Origin: Rickettsiales bacterium UBA1997
GTDB taxonomy: Bacteria > Pseudomonadota > Alphaproteobacteria > Rickettsiales > UBA1997
Assembly (NCBI GenBank): GCA_002335845.1
Contig: DDCV01000129.1
Span: 1 to 7,649, forward strand
Direction of reading: 5' to 3'
DNA length: 7,649 nt
Shown: positions 1 through 6,788 of the stretch, in pieces
How positions within the stretch are numbered: the stretch's first letter is position 1
Layout of the letters: each line of letters starts with the position of its first letter
Position numbers and translations under genes: made by a program
Notes under the pieces: model-generated
Seen by the model: the letters and a program-made list of their open reading frames with translations, nothing else
The model's database searches: none
What the model was told of the DNA's origin: nothing

Positions 1-24
1 CTCTACCAACTGAGCTATATCCCC
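1..24 (-). tRNA. 5' end of a tRNA gene, cut by the window edge (possibly tRNA-Ala)
   Basis: Read on the minus strand from position 24, the sequence has a 7-nt acceptor arm GGGGATA, then TA and the D-arm signature GCTCAGTTGGTAGAG, which is the invariant opening of many bacterial elongator tRNAs. Only the acceptor 5' half and most of the D-arm are present. The anticodon lies outside, so the amino acid cannot be read. A GGGG start with this D-arm is common in tRNA-Ala, which is only a guess here. Confidence 0.88.
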
Positions 25-33
25 GAAACAAAA

Positions 34-63
34 AGCATAGTTTATTGCTAAATTAGGATGCAA
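34..63 (-). promoter_or_regulatory. Possible promoter of the tRNA gene
   Basis: On the minus strand, TTGCAT (58-63) and TATGCT (34-39) are separated by 18 nt and resemble -35 and -10 boxes. The -10-like box ends 9 nt before the first tRNA base, which would give a very short 5' leader. The match to consensus is only moderate (3/6 and 4/6), so position is the main support. Confidence 0.3.
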
Positions 64-190
64 ATTAAATATTGCTCTCTAAAAAACTACTGCAGCTTGT
101 AGATTACAAATTAAAATATGAATTTGTCAAAGCAAAATTATTATGATTTTTCAAAAAAATTTTAAAACAAATAAGTTACCAATTCATAAT

Positions 191-1150
191 ATGTCTAAAA
201 AGTCACAAAAGGCCTTTAGTTTGATAGAGTTATCAATAGTTTTGGTGATAATTTCGATATTAATTACTGGCACTCTTTCTGTTTCAATTTCAAGTGTTAA
301 TAGCGCTAGATATAGCTCTACTAAAAATTTGATGGAATCTCTCTATGTAGCCCTTGGCAATTATGTTAAAATCAACGGTCATTTACCTTGTCCAGCAAGC
401 CTTAACATTGCTAAAGGTGTGGCTAATTATGGTAGTGCAACAGGAGTTGCTGGAGATTGTACTGTTTTAGGGGGGGTAACTAATGTATCTGGTAATATTG
501 TTTATGGAATGATTCCAGTTAATGATCTTGGTTTATTAAGTGACAATGGTGAAGATGCCTTTGGTACAAAGCTTTCTTACGCCGTTGACAGAACATTAAC
601 AGATCCAGCCACATTTGATGATAGGTTTAACGGCACAATTCCTACTGGAATTATGAGCGTAGATGATAATGGATCTGCAATTAATGCTGATTTAATTATC
701 ATAAGTCATGGAGCCAATAAATCTGGTGGTTATGCTGCAAATTCAACCTCACGATCCACTGATAGAGGAGATGCCAGTGAGCAGGAAAATGATGATCAAT
801 CTACCAACAACTCCTTTGTTGCTAATAATATTAATAGTGACGAGTTTGATGATATTTTGCTTGCCAAAGAAATAGCGACTTTAATTTCAGATTTTGACGC
901 GTTTGAGCAGATTAAATGTGCAGTAGATTCTAATCAAGATCAAGATTATGGCGGTTTTTCTGTAACTTGGGGTGAGGGATATTACAATGCCAATGTTACA
1001 TCTATTGAAAATTGTCCGAATTGCACTCAAACCAGCGGCAGCGGCGACTATACTGCCGGAAATGCTAAAGCTACAAGGCTTTGCCAAGCCTATGGCGTAT
1101 GGGGAACTATTATTGAGTCATGCTTAGAGTCTGCAACTCCTTGTCCATAA
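191..1150 (+). CDS. Type IV prepilin-like (pseudopilin-type) secreted protein
   Basis: Numbered from ATG 191 (319 aa), the protein opens with a short basic leader, MSKKSQKA, followed by FSLIELSIVLVIISILITG. This is a class III prepilin signal: cleavage before F9, Glu at mature position +5 (E13), and a hydrophobic helix of about 20 residues. The reading frame also has an ATG at 143, but that would put 16 polar residues before a normal-length leader, so 191 is preferred; neither start has a clear Shine-Dalgarno. The residue before the cleavage site is Ala, not the usual Gly. After the helix comes a region with LPCPAS and IPVNDLGL motifs, then a low-complexity Asp/Asn/Ser stretch (about residues 155-220). 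Eight cysteines (67, 90, 243, 275, 278, 298, 311, 318) suggest disulfides outside the cytoplasm. It is larger than typical major pilins, so a minor pilin or pseudopilin-like surface protein is more likely. No pilus assembly genes are nearby. Confidence 0.85.
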   Translation: MSKKSQKAFSLIELSIVLVIISILITGTLSVSISSVNSARYSSTKNLMESLYVALGNYVKINGHLPCPASLNIAKGVANYGSATGVAGDCTVLGGVTNVSGNIVYGMIPVNDLGLLSDNGEDAFGTKLSYAVDRTLTDPATFDDRFNGTIPTGIMSVDDNGSAINADLIIISHGANKSGGYAANSTSRSTDRGDASEQENDDQSTNNSFVANNINSDEFDDILLAKEIATLISDFDAFEQIKCAVDSNQDQDYGGFSVTWGEGYYNANVTSIENCPNCTQTSGSGDYTAGNAKATRLCQAYGVWGTIIESCLESATPCP

Positions 1151-1172
1151 AAATCACTGATAATATAACTAA

Positions 1173-1889
1173 ATGGATATTCTTACTTTCGACATTTTTC
1201 TTAGCCTTATAACTCTAGTTTTTTTGGAGATAATATTAGGTATAGATAATTTAATTTTTATAGCGATTGCTGTAGCAAAGCTGCCAAAAAAGAAGCGTAA
1301 AAAAGCTAGAATATTTGGGTTGTCACTGGCTCTTATTATAAGAATAATGATGTTATTAACCCTGTCATGGGTTATGACCTTAACCGAGCCTCTTTTTTAT
1401 ATAGGAGATAGTGGTTTTTCATTTAAGAGTTTTTTACTTTTGTTTGGTGGCTTGTTTTTAATCATAAAAAGCGCTTTGGAAGTTATTGCCGATTTATTTC
1501 CAAAAAATATTGAAGAAGAGAGTATTAAGCAGATTAATGTTGCTAAATCAATGGCCGCAGCAATTGTGCAAATATCATTAATTGACTTTGTTTTTTCTTT
1601 TGATTCGGTGATAACAGCTATCGCTATGACTTCTAATATTCCTGTTATTATTACAGCAATCACAATATCAATGATTGTGATGCTATTGGTTTCAGAAAAA
1701 ATTAGTTATTTTTTAAAAGAATTTCCTTCTCTTAAAATTGTGGCCTTGGCATTTATTTTTCTGGTGGGTGTGATATTGGTGGCAGATGGCTTGAATATTC
1801 ATATTTCAAAGGGATATTTATATTTCTCATTATTTTTTACTCTTACAGTGGAGTCGATCAATATTATTATAAGAAAAAAGCATAAATAA
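1173..1889 (+). CDS. TerC/YgdQ-family integral membrane protein
   Basis: This 238-aa protein has about seven hydrophobic helices and the paired acidic motifs of the TerC family: LEIILGIDNLIF (E19, D25, N26) in the first helix and IDFVFSFDSVITA (D138, D144, S145) in the second half. The C-terminal pattern, GYLYFSLFFTLTVESIN with E228, and the overall length resemble E. coli YgdQ rather than the longer Alx. Several TerC proteins are implicated in metal-ion export, notably manganese, during secretion or in tellurite resistance. The substrate of the YgdQ branch is unsettled, so a metal-transport role is inference. A cytoplasmic loop, KLPKKKRKKAR, follows helix 1, as the positive-inside rule expects. 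The gene starts 22 nt after the prepilin-like gene and stops 29 nt before the FAD oxidoreductase gene, so it may be cotranscribed with either. No Shine-Dalgarno is visible. Confidence 0.9.
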   Translation: MDILTFDIFLSLITLVFLEIILGIDNLIFIAIAVAKLPKKKRKKARIFGLSLALIIRIMMLLTLSWVMTLTEPLFYIGDSGFSFKSFLLLFGGLFLIIKSALEVIADLFPKNIEEESIKQINVAKSMAAAIVQISLIDFVFSFDSVITAIAMTSNIPVIITAITISMIVMLLVSEKISYFLKEFPSLKIVALAFIFLVGVILVADGLNIHISKGYLYFSLFFTLTVESINIIIRKKHK

Positions 1890-1918
1890 TATTAATAGAT
1901 AAAATATTTATTCTTTTC

Positions 1919-3190
1919 ATGACTAAGCAAAAAATTGCCATTATTGGCTCGGGAATTTCAGGTTTATCAGCTGCTTACTTTTTAAAAGATAAGTTTGATG
2001 TCAAAATATTTGAAAAACATGATTATTTAGGCGGCCACTCTAATACTGCTAATATTAACTATCTTGGCAAAAAAATAGCAGTTGATACTGGTTTTATTGT
2101 CTTTAATCACAAAACTTATCCAAATTTAGTAAAATTTTTTGAGCTTCTTGAGGTTGATTATGAAAAAAGCAATATGTCTTTTGCGGCCAAAATCGATCAA
2201 GGTAAATTAGAATATGCCGGAACTAATTTATTATCTGTATTTGCTCAGCCCAAAAATATCTTAGATATAAAATTTTTGCGCATGTTGCGTGATATTTTGC
2301 ACTTTAATAAATCGGCGCAAAATATTTTAGATAAAAAGCCAAACCCAAAATATAGCCTTGGCAATTTGTTGGATGATTTAAATGTAAGTGATTATTTTAT
2401 TAATTACTACATTTTGCCAATATCTGGCGCCATCTGGAGCTGCCCAACCAAAACTATGTTAAAATATCCGGCTTATAGCTTTTTAAGTTTCTTTAAAAAT
2501 CACGGCCTCTTAACCGTTAGCGATCAACCGCAATGGTTTACCGTGTCCGGTGGCTCACAGCAATATGTAAAGAAAATTAAAGAACAAATAGGAGATAAAA
2601 ATATTAGTCTAAATAATTTTGTTTACGAGGTAAGAAAAAAATCTAATGGCAAAATAAGTGTAAAATCAGATAAGGGCGAAGAGTTCTTTGATAAAGTAAT
2701 TTTGGCGTCTCATCCAGATCAATCATTAAAAATGCTCCAAAAAGCTGATGAGGCGCAAATAAATTTTTTATCATCATTTAAATATCAAAAAAACTTAGCA
2801 ATTTTACATAAAGATCAATCAATAATGCCTAAGGCTAAAAGAGCTTGGGCAAGCTGGGTTTATGGTAAAAATAAAAATGATGAGACGAATCAGATATCGG
2901 TTACTTATTGGATGAATAATTTACAAAATATTGATAAATCATTTCCGCTATTTGTGACATTAAATCCCAATGCTTTGATAAATAAATCTGATATTTTTGC
3001 CAGCTATGTCTATGAACACCCAACTTTTGATGAGGTGGCAATTAGAGCGCAAAAAAACTCAAAACAGGTTCAGGGAATTGATGACATATATTTTTGTGGA
3101 GCTTATGTGGCAAATGGTTTTCATGAAGATGGTATAGCTTCGGCTTTAAATGTTGTTAATATGCTTAATATTAAGGCACCATGGCAGTAA
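1919..3190 (+). CDS. FAD-dependent oxidoreductase, COG2907 amine-oxidase-like (lipid-modification cluster)
   Basis: The 423-aa protein begins with an ADP-binding Rossmann fold, IAIIGSGISGLSAAYFL (G10, G12, G15), ending in an acidic residue (E32), followed by LGGHSNT and VDTGFIVFN (56-63). These are signatures of FAD-binding amine-oxidase/desaturase-like flavoproteins. Further family blocks are IWSCP, QPQWFTVSGGSQQYV and, near the C terminus, the FAD-contacting FCGAYVANGFHEDGIASALN (392-411). Its substrate is not shown by the sequence. In many proteobacteria this protein is encoded beside DUF1365 and a Cfa-like methyltransferase, as here, which suggests oxidation or desaturation of a methylated membrane fatty acyl chain. 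That role is an inference from context. The stop lies inside the start of the next gene (ATGGCAGTAA, 10-nt overlap), implying translational coupling. It is probably the first gene of a three-gene operon. Confidence 0.9.
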   Translation: MTKQKIAIIGSGISGLSAAYFLKDKFDVKIFEKHDYLGGHSNTANINYLGKKIAVDTGFIVFNHKTYPNLVKFFELLEVDYEKSNMSFAAKIDQGKLEYAGTNLLSVFAQPKNILDIKFLRMLRDILHFNKSAQNILDKKPNPKYSLGNLLDDLNVSDYFINYYILPISGAIWSCPTKTMLKYPAYSFLSFFKNHGLLTVSDQPQWFTVSGGSQQYVKKIKEQIGDKNISLNNFVYEVRKKSNGKISVKSDKGEEFFDKVILASHPDQSLKMLQKADEAQINFLSSFKYQKNLAILHKDQSIMPKAKRAWASWVYGKNKNDETNQISVTYWMNNLQNIDKSFPLFVTLNPNALINKSDIFASYVYEHPTFDEVAIRAQKNSKQVQGIDDIYFCGAYVANGFHEDGIASALNVVNMLNIKAPWQ

Positions 3191-3948
3191 AATTTTTATC
3201 AAAAGCACAAGTTTTTCACAAAAGATTAAGTCCTTCTATAAACCAATTTAGCTATAATGTTTTTTATATTTGTTTTGATGTAGCAAAAATTAAGCAATTG
3301 AAATCAAGATTTTTCTCTCTTAACCGATTCAATATTTTTTCTTTGAAAGAAAAAGATTATGGCGCCAGAGATGGCTCAAATTTAGAAGATTGGTCAAGAT
3401 CACTTCTTAAAAAATATAAAATAAAAAAAGTTAAGAAAATATTTTTACTAACACATCCAAAAATATTTGGCTTTGGGTTTAATCCAGTTAGTTTTTGGTT
3501 TTGCTTAAGTGAAGATGATAAATTAATAGCTGTTATAGCTGAGGTAAGAAATACTTTTGGTGAAAATCACAGCTATCTTCTTTTTAATGAAGATGGTTCT
3601 GAGATTTTGAAAGGTCAATGGCTTGAGGCAAGAAAAGAATTTCATGTTTCGCCATTTTATCATGTTAAGGGCAAATATAAATTTCGTTTTATTTTTAATA
3701 AAAATAAAATCGCAGTTTGGATAGATTATTTTGATGATAAAAAAACTTTATTAACTTCAGTTGTAGCAAAAAATATTGAACTTAATGATTATAATTTGTT
3801 AAAAAATTTATCATTAATGCCTTTTATGATGTTTAAGGTGATATTTTTAATTCATTGGCAGGCTTTGAAGTTGTTATTAAAAAAGAATAAATATATTCCT
3901 AAACCAGCGAAACCTAGTCACAAAATTACAACAAGTGAAAAAATATAA
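3181..3948 (+). CDS. DUF1365 family protein (lipid-modification cluster)
   Basis: The 255-aa product matches the DUF1365 family by its ordered motifs: VFHKRLSPSINQFSYNVFY at the N terminus, KDYGARDGS, THPKIFGFGFNPVSFWFC, AEVRNTFGENHSYLL, and KEFHVSPFYHVKGKYKFRF. A final segment, MPFMMFKVIFLIHWQALKLL, is hydrophobic and followed by a very basic tail, so membrane association is plausible. The biochemical activity of the family is not established to my knowledge. Its persistent pairing with a COG2907 flavoprotein and a Cfa-like enzyme suggests a role in acyl-chain modification. It overlaps the gene before by 10 nt and the gene after by 14 nt. The start at 3181 is the only one giving the complete N-terminal motif, and an AAGG lies 7 nt before it, one of the few Shine-Dalgarno-like sites in the window. 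Confidence 0.9.
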   Translation: MAVKFLSKAQVFHKRLSPSINQFSYNVFYICFDVAKIKQLKSRFFSLNRFNIFSLKEKDYGARDGSNLEDWSRSLLKKYKIKKVKKIFLLTHPKIFGFGFNPVSFWFCLSEDDKLIAVIAEVRNTFGENHSYLLFNEDGSEILKGQWLEARKEFHVSPFYHVKGKYKFRFIFNKNKIAVWIDYFDDKKTLLTSVVAKNIELNDYNLLKNLSLMPFMMFKVIFLIHWQALKLLLKKNKYIPKPAKPSHKITTSEKI

Positions 3949-5089
3949 ATTATTATGGTCGGCCTTTGAAAAAATAGAATCTGGTTCTATTTCTATCAAA
4001 TTACCAAATGGCGACATTAAAAAATTTGAATCAAATAAAGAAGGTCCTAAGGCAGATTTGGTAATAAAAAATCTTGCTGCACTCAATATGTCAATCCATG
4101 GCGGTGATGTTGGCTTTGGTGAATCATATATGCAAGATATGTGGGATAGTGAAGATCTACCAACATTGCTATCTTTTTTTGCTTATAATGCAGAAACTTT
4201 AGAGCATTATTTTCATGCAAAAAAATGGCAGAGCATTTTGCTATTTATCGTAACATTATTCAATAAAAACAGTAAAAAGGGCAGTAAAAAAAATATCAGC
4301 TTTCACTATGATTTAGGTAATGATTTTTATAAATCATGGCTTGATGAAAGCATGACATATTCCAGCGCTTTATTCGATAGTAAACATCTTACGCTAAACA
4401 AAGCTCAGATTAATAAATATAATAATATCATCACAAAACTATCTGGCAAAACAATTCTTGAAATAGGTTGTGGTTGGGGAGGTTTTGCTTATCAAGCTGC
4501 CAAAAATAATTTTGACATTACCTGCCTAACTCTTTCAAAGAGGCAAAGAGAATATGCTGTTAAACATATTTCCAATAATAATCTTAGTCAAAAGGTTGCG
4601 ATCAAGCTGCAAGATTATCGTGACGAAAAAAGTCAATATGATAATATAGTTTCAATTGAAATGTTCGAGGCTGTTGGCAAAGAATATTGGAATAAATATT
4701 TTGAGATTTTGCGAAAATGTCTTAAAAAAAATGGCAAAGCTATGTTGCAGATAATAACCATAGATGAGCACGTTTTTAAGGATTATAAGAATAGGGTGGA
4801 TTTTATTCAAAAACATATTTTCCCCGGTGGCGCTTTGCCAACTAATAAAATAATTCATGATTTAGCGCAAAAAAATGGCTTAAATGTGAAGAGTGAGTTA
4901 AGTTTTGGCCTAGATTATGCTAAAACATTGCAAATCTGGCTTGATAATTTTGATAAAGCTAAAAATGAAGTGATAGCTCAGGGATTTGATGATAATTTTA
5001 TACGCAAATGGCGCTTTTATTTATCATATTGCATTGCGGGATTCTTGGCTAAAAGAACAGATGTTGTGCAATTTGAGATTATAGGTTAA
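3935..5089 (+). CDS. Cyclopropane-fatty-acid-synthase-family SAM-dependent methyltransferase
   Basis: This 384-aa enzyme has the full Cfa layout: an N-terminal lipid-binding region (about 1-110), FHYDLGNDFYKSWLDESMTY (123-142), the SAM-binding loop ILEIGCGWGGFA (174-185), SIEMFEAVG (240-248), DFIQKHIFPGGALPT (289-303) and the C-terminal FYLSYCIAGF with C366. The family transfers a methylene or methyl group from S-adenosylmethionine to the double bond of an unsaturated phospholipid acyl chain at the inner membrane. By my alignment with E. coli Cfa, bicarbonate ligands E239, I268 and Y317 are kept (E245, I276, Y328), but C139 and H266 are replaced by S144 and I274. A methylated rather than cyclopropane product is therefore possible. 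The start is GTG at 3935, inside the DUF1365 gene: the N-terminal block LWSAFEKIESGSISIKLPNG lies before the first internal ATG, and no nearer ATG exists. It is last in the operon. Confidence 0.93.
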   Translation: MKKYKLLWSAFEKIESGSISIKLPNGDIKKFESNKEGPKADLVIKNLAALNMSIHGGDVGFGESYMQDMWDSEDLPTLLSFFAYNAETLEHYFHAKKWQSILLFIVTLFNKNSKKGSKKNISFHYDLGNDFYKSWLDESMTYSSALFDSKHLTLNKAQINKYNNIITKLSGKTILEIGCGWGGFAYQAAKNNFDITCLTLSKRQREYAVKHISNNNLSQKVAIKLQDYRDEKSQYDNIVSIEMFEAVGKEYWNKYFEILRKCLKKNGKAMLQIITIDEHVFKDYKNRVDFIQKHIFPGGALPTNKIIHDLAQKNGLNVKSELSFGLDYAKTLQIWLDNFDKAKNEVIAQGFDDNFIRKWRFYLSYCIAGFLAKRTDVVQFEIIG

Positions 5090-5126
5090 GATGGTGAAAT
5101 ACCAAATCCATCAATGATAAGATAAT

Positions 5127-5668
5127 TCATGCAGGCGAAACTGTGAGAGTTAGAGTGTCAAAATAAGCTTCGTCGCTACCAGATACTTTCTGTAATTGAC
5201 CCTTGTTAATTCTTATTCTTAATGTTGAATTCAGCTCATTATCACAATTTATAGATCTTTGGCGTCGGTATTAAAAATAGTCGATTGCGCACCTTCCGTA
5301 AGATTTGTGAATCTTCTTGATATTGAATCTCTCCATTTTACGACATATGCAATTTTCCTTTTTAGACTATTATTATTTAATCTAAACTTGCCATTGCCAT
5401 TTTGACTTTCTGCGATTATGCGGTAACCAATATCGCTATTAGTGTAAATACACAATTTGTCATCATGCCTTATGGCACCATCACCCACCTTCCAATCGCT
5501 TTCAAAATCATCGAGACCAGATATATTTATTCTTACGGGAAGATGAATGAGTATTTTACCCTCGTTAGATTCTGGATTATTATTTGATAGATCTAATCCA
5601 TGAGAATATTTTGCTTGAAAAGAGCAGATAAAAATAATTACTAATGCAGTTTTTAACAATAGTTTCAT
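5127..5668 (-). pseudogene. Frameshifted secreted protein, spore-coat-U/fimbrial-like
   Basis: Reading leftward from ATG 5668, an N-terminal part of 139 codons ends at a TAA (5249-5251). It has a signal peptide (basic MKLLLK, hydrophobic core to about residue 18, likely cleavage near SHG/LD at 24-25), then INISGLDDFESDWKVGDG, KLCIYTNSDIGYRI (C73) and KIAYVVKWRD. In the -1 frame, open from 5270, translation continues as NCDNELNSTLRIRI and ends YFDTLTLTVSPA before a TGA at 5127-5129. A conserved Cys pair and a terminal Y-x-DTLTLTVSP strand are typical of secreted beta-sandwich proteins related to the spore coat U/CsuA domain, so both halves look like one protein of about 180 residues. One extra base restores the frame. 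It may be a pseudogene, a sequencing error or, less likely, programmed frameshifting. The family call rests on pattern only. It converges with the methyltransferase gene 37 nt away. Confidence 0.72.
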
Positions 5669-5876
5669 GACTTAAAATGCAATAATTACAGTGTTAACAG
5701 TGCTTAGATTGTATATTCCTAAATAATTACATTATATTATTCTAGATCAAATTTATTATCAAAAAGATTATAGAAAAATACAGCCACAATGCCACGCTTA
5801 ATCTTCCTAATTTTACCCTAAAAATTACTAAATATTGATAATTTTGTAATAGTGGATTCTTTGTGCATAAGGCTTG

Positions 5877-5914
5877 AGGGGCAAACATTTGCGCCCCTAG
5901 GGGCACAAATGTTT
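5877..5914. repeat. Strong inverted repeat centred on CCCCTAGGGG
   Basis: Positions 5883-5898 and 5899-5914 pair over 16 bp with one mismatch (5892 C against 5905 A), centred on the perfect palindrome CCCCTAGGGG. A competing shorter hairpin is possible because AGGGGC occurs at 5877-5882 and 5899-5904, and both can pair with GCCCCT at 5893-5898. On the plus strand the stem is followed by GTTTTG, which is not a real T-tract; on the minus strand it is followed by G/C-rich sequence. It could be a transcription terminator for the leftward flavodoxin operon, a regulatory RNA structure, or a palindromic repeat element. Function is not determined. Confidence 0.6.
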
Positions 5915-6002
5915 TGTAAATTACAAAGAAAAATCACCAAGACTAATTTGATTAAATGCGGTATTAAAGATGGATTTTGATATTATTAATCTGCGTGCTA
6001 AT

Positions 6003-6031
6003 TATTAACCTAGTTTGCAAACGGGTTAATA
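6003..6031. repeat. Imperfect dyad with inner palindrome, possible operator or hairpin
   Basis: TATTAACC (6003-6010) and GGTTAATA (6024-6031) are inverted copies, and between them lies the perfect palindrome GTTTGCAAAC (6013-6022). The inner palindrome is not centred on the outer repeat, so the two are alternatives rather than one long stem. The form is that of a dimeric-regulator site, but no adjacent promoter or regulator gene is evident. Confidence 0.35.
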
Positions 6032-6167
6032 TTGCTACTTTGGTTTTTAAAAAGAGTTTCAAGAAAGAAAATATTACAGATAAAAGCTAAATAGTTAGGG
6101 CGCGGGGCAATCTGATTTAGAAAGCTAAATGATGAATATTCCTCAATTGGTATTAAAAATGATTGTG

Positions 6168-6734
6168 CTACAGCGCTAGTTTTTTAGTAACCTCAGCCAC
6201 TCTTTGACCTAATAATTCTGCAGTTTTTAAATCGCCAATTGGTGGTGTAACTTCTGGTGAATCATTTTCTGATTGCGCCATGGCGCCCATGAAGGAGCCA
6301 ATTCTATTAACCGCATCATCCTTGGCTGCTTGATTATCTGGCGATTGATTCATCTCAGCATTGCCAACCCATATCATGCCGTGCTGCATAGAAAAAACTG
6401 CTAATTGAATCAGGGTGTTTAGCTTGTCGCCACTCATGCTGTGTGAATTGGTGAAGCCAGCTGCAACTTTGTTTTTCCATTTTCTGGCATACCACAATTT
6501 GGAGCTGCCATCCATAAAAGCTTTAAAAGGCGCTGAAGCAGATCCCATGTAGGTTGGGGAGCCAAAGATAATGGCGTCATAATCATTTAGCTTATCGATA
6601 TTATCCATATTTTCATCAACCTTGAATAGATCCGCTACTGCATTTTCTACAGAATTTGCACCGATTTGCACATGTTTTGCTTGTTTTTCAGTGTGGCCAA
6701 AGCCGCTATGGTAGGCAATTGCTATTTTTATCAT
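6168..6734 (-). CDS. Flavodoxin-family FMN protein, WrbA/NAD(P)H:quinone-reductase-like
   Basis: The 188-aa protein is a single flavodoxin domain. Residues 2-15 form the first strand and phosphate-binding loop, IKIAIAYHSGFGHT, which holds the FMN phosphate. DAIIFGSPTYMGSASAPFKAFMD (53-75) is the second FMN-contacting loop of the WrbA and flavodoxin-like reductase group, and KVAAGFTNSHSMSGDKL (89-105) matches the third strand and its loop. Such proteins bind FMN and often reduce quinones with two electrons using NAD(P)H, limiting semiquinone formation; whether this one uses NAD(P)H is not shown. Length is close to WrbA (about 200 aa), although the match is closer to general flavodoxin-family proteins. 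It lies 54 nt after the pirin-like gene on the same strand and is probably cotranscribed. The ATG at 6734 starts directly at the first beta strand; no Shine-Dalgarno is visible. Confidence 0.88.
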   Translation of the reverse strand: MIKIAIAYHSGFGHTEKQAKHVQIGANSVENAVADLFKVDENMDNIDKLNDYDAIIFGSPTYMGSASAPFKAFMDGSSKLWYARKWKNKVAAGFTNSHSMSGDKLNTLIQLAVFSMQHGMIWVGNAEMNQSPDNQAAKDDAVNRIGSFMGAMAQSENDSPEVTPPIGDLKTAELLGQRVAEVTKKLAL

Positions 6735-6788
6735 TTTATATATTTTTAAGTTAAAGAAAATTGTTAATTTTAAAAATTAATTAATCAG

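Larger units (their letters stand above)
5669..6167. other. Intergenic region of about 500 bp without a convincing gene
   Basis: Between the start of the broken secreted gene and the stop of the flavodoxin gene, all six frames are closed by frequent stops and no recognisable protein is encoded. The region contains two inverted repeats, listed separately. On the minus strand a TATAAT (5731-5736) lies about 63 nt before the ATG at 5668 and could be a -10 box, but the best -35-like TTGATA is 20 nt further up, so I do not call a promoter. Confidence 0.6.

Noticed and set aside
143..190. Upstream ATG extending the prepilin-like protein by 16 residues
   Set aside because: The added residues are polar and would lengthen a leader that is already complete from 191; no Shine-Dalgarno supports 143.
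887..1087. Minus-strand open frame of 66 codons
   Set aside because: It lies fully inside the prepilin-like gene, antisense, and shows no recognisable domain.
1397..1663. Minus-strand open frame of 88 codons
   Set aside because: Antisense to the TerC-family gene; its hydrophobic character mirrors the membrane helices on the other strand.
5090..5126. Possible terminator between the convergent methyltransferase and secreted genes
   Set aside because: Only a 5-bp GATGG/CCATC pairing is present, with no T-tract on either strand.
5270..5280. Classic -1 slippery heptamer at the T-run before the frameshift
   Set aside because: The phase is wrong (T_TTT_AAT) and the -1 frame has a stop at 5271-5273, so slippage there would terminate translation.
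5402..5587. Plus-strand open frame of 61 codons
   Set aside because: Antisense to the frameshifted secreted gene, whose signal peptide and conserved motifs show the minus strand is coding.
5267..6160. GGTATTAAA occurring at about 5268, 5961 and 6150
   Set aside because: Short A/T-rich words recur by chance in such sequence; spacing is irregular and the flanks do not match, so this is not treated as a repeat array.
6764..6780. AT-only palindrome between the pirin and flavodoxin genes
   Set aside because: The stem is only A/T with almost no loop, so it is unlikely to terminate transcription or form a stable hairpin; expected in AT-rich spacers.
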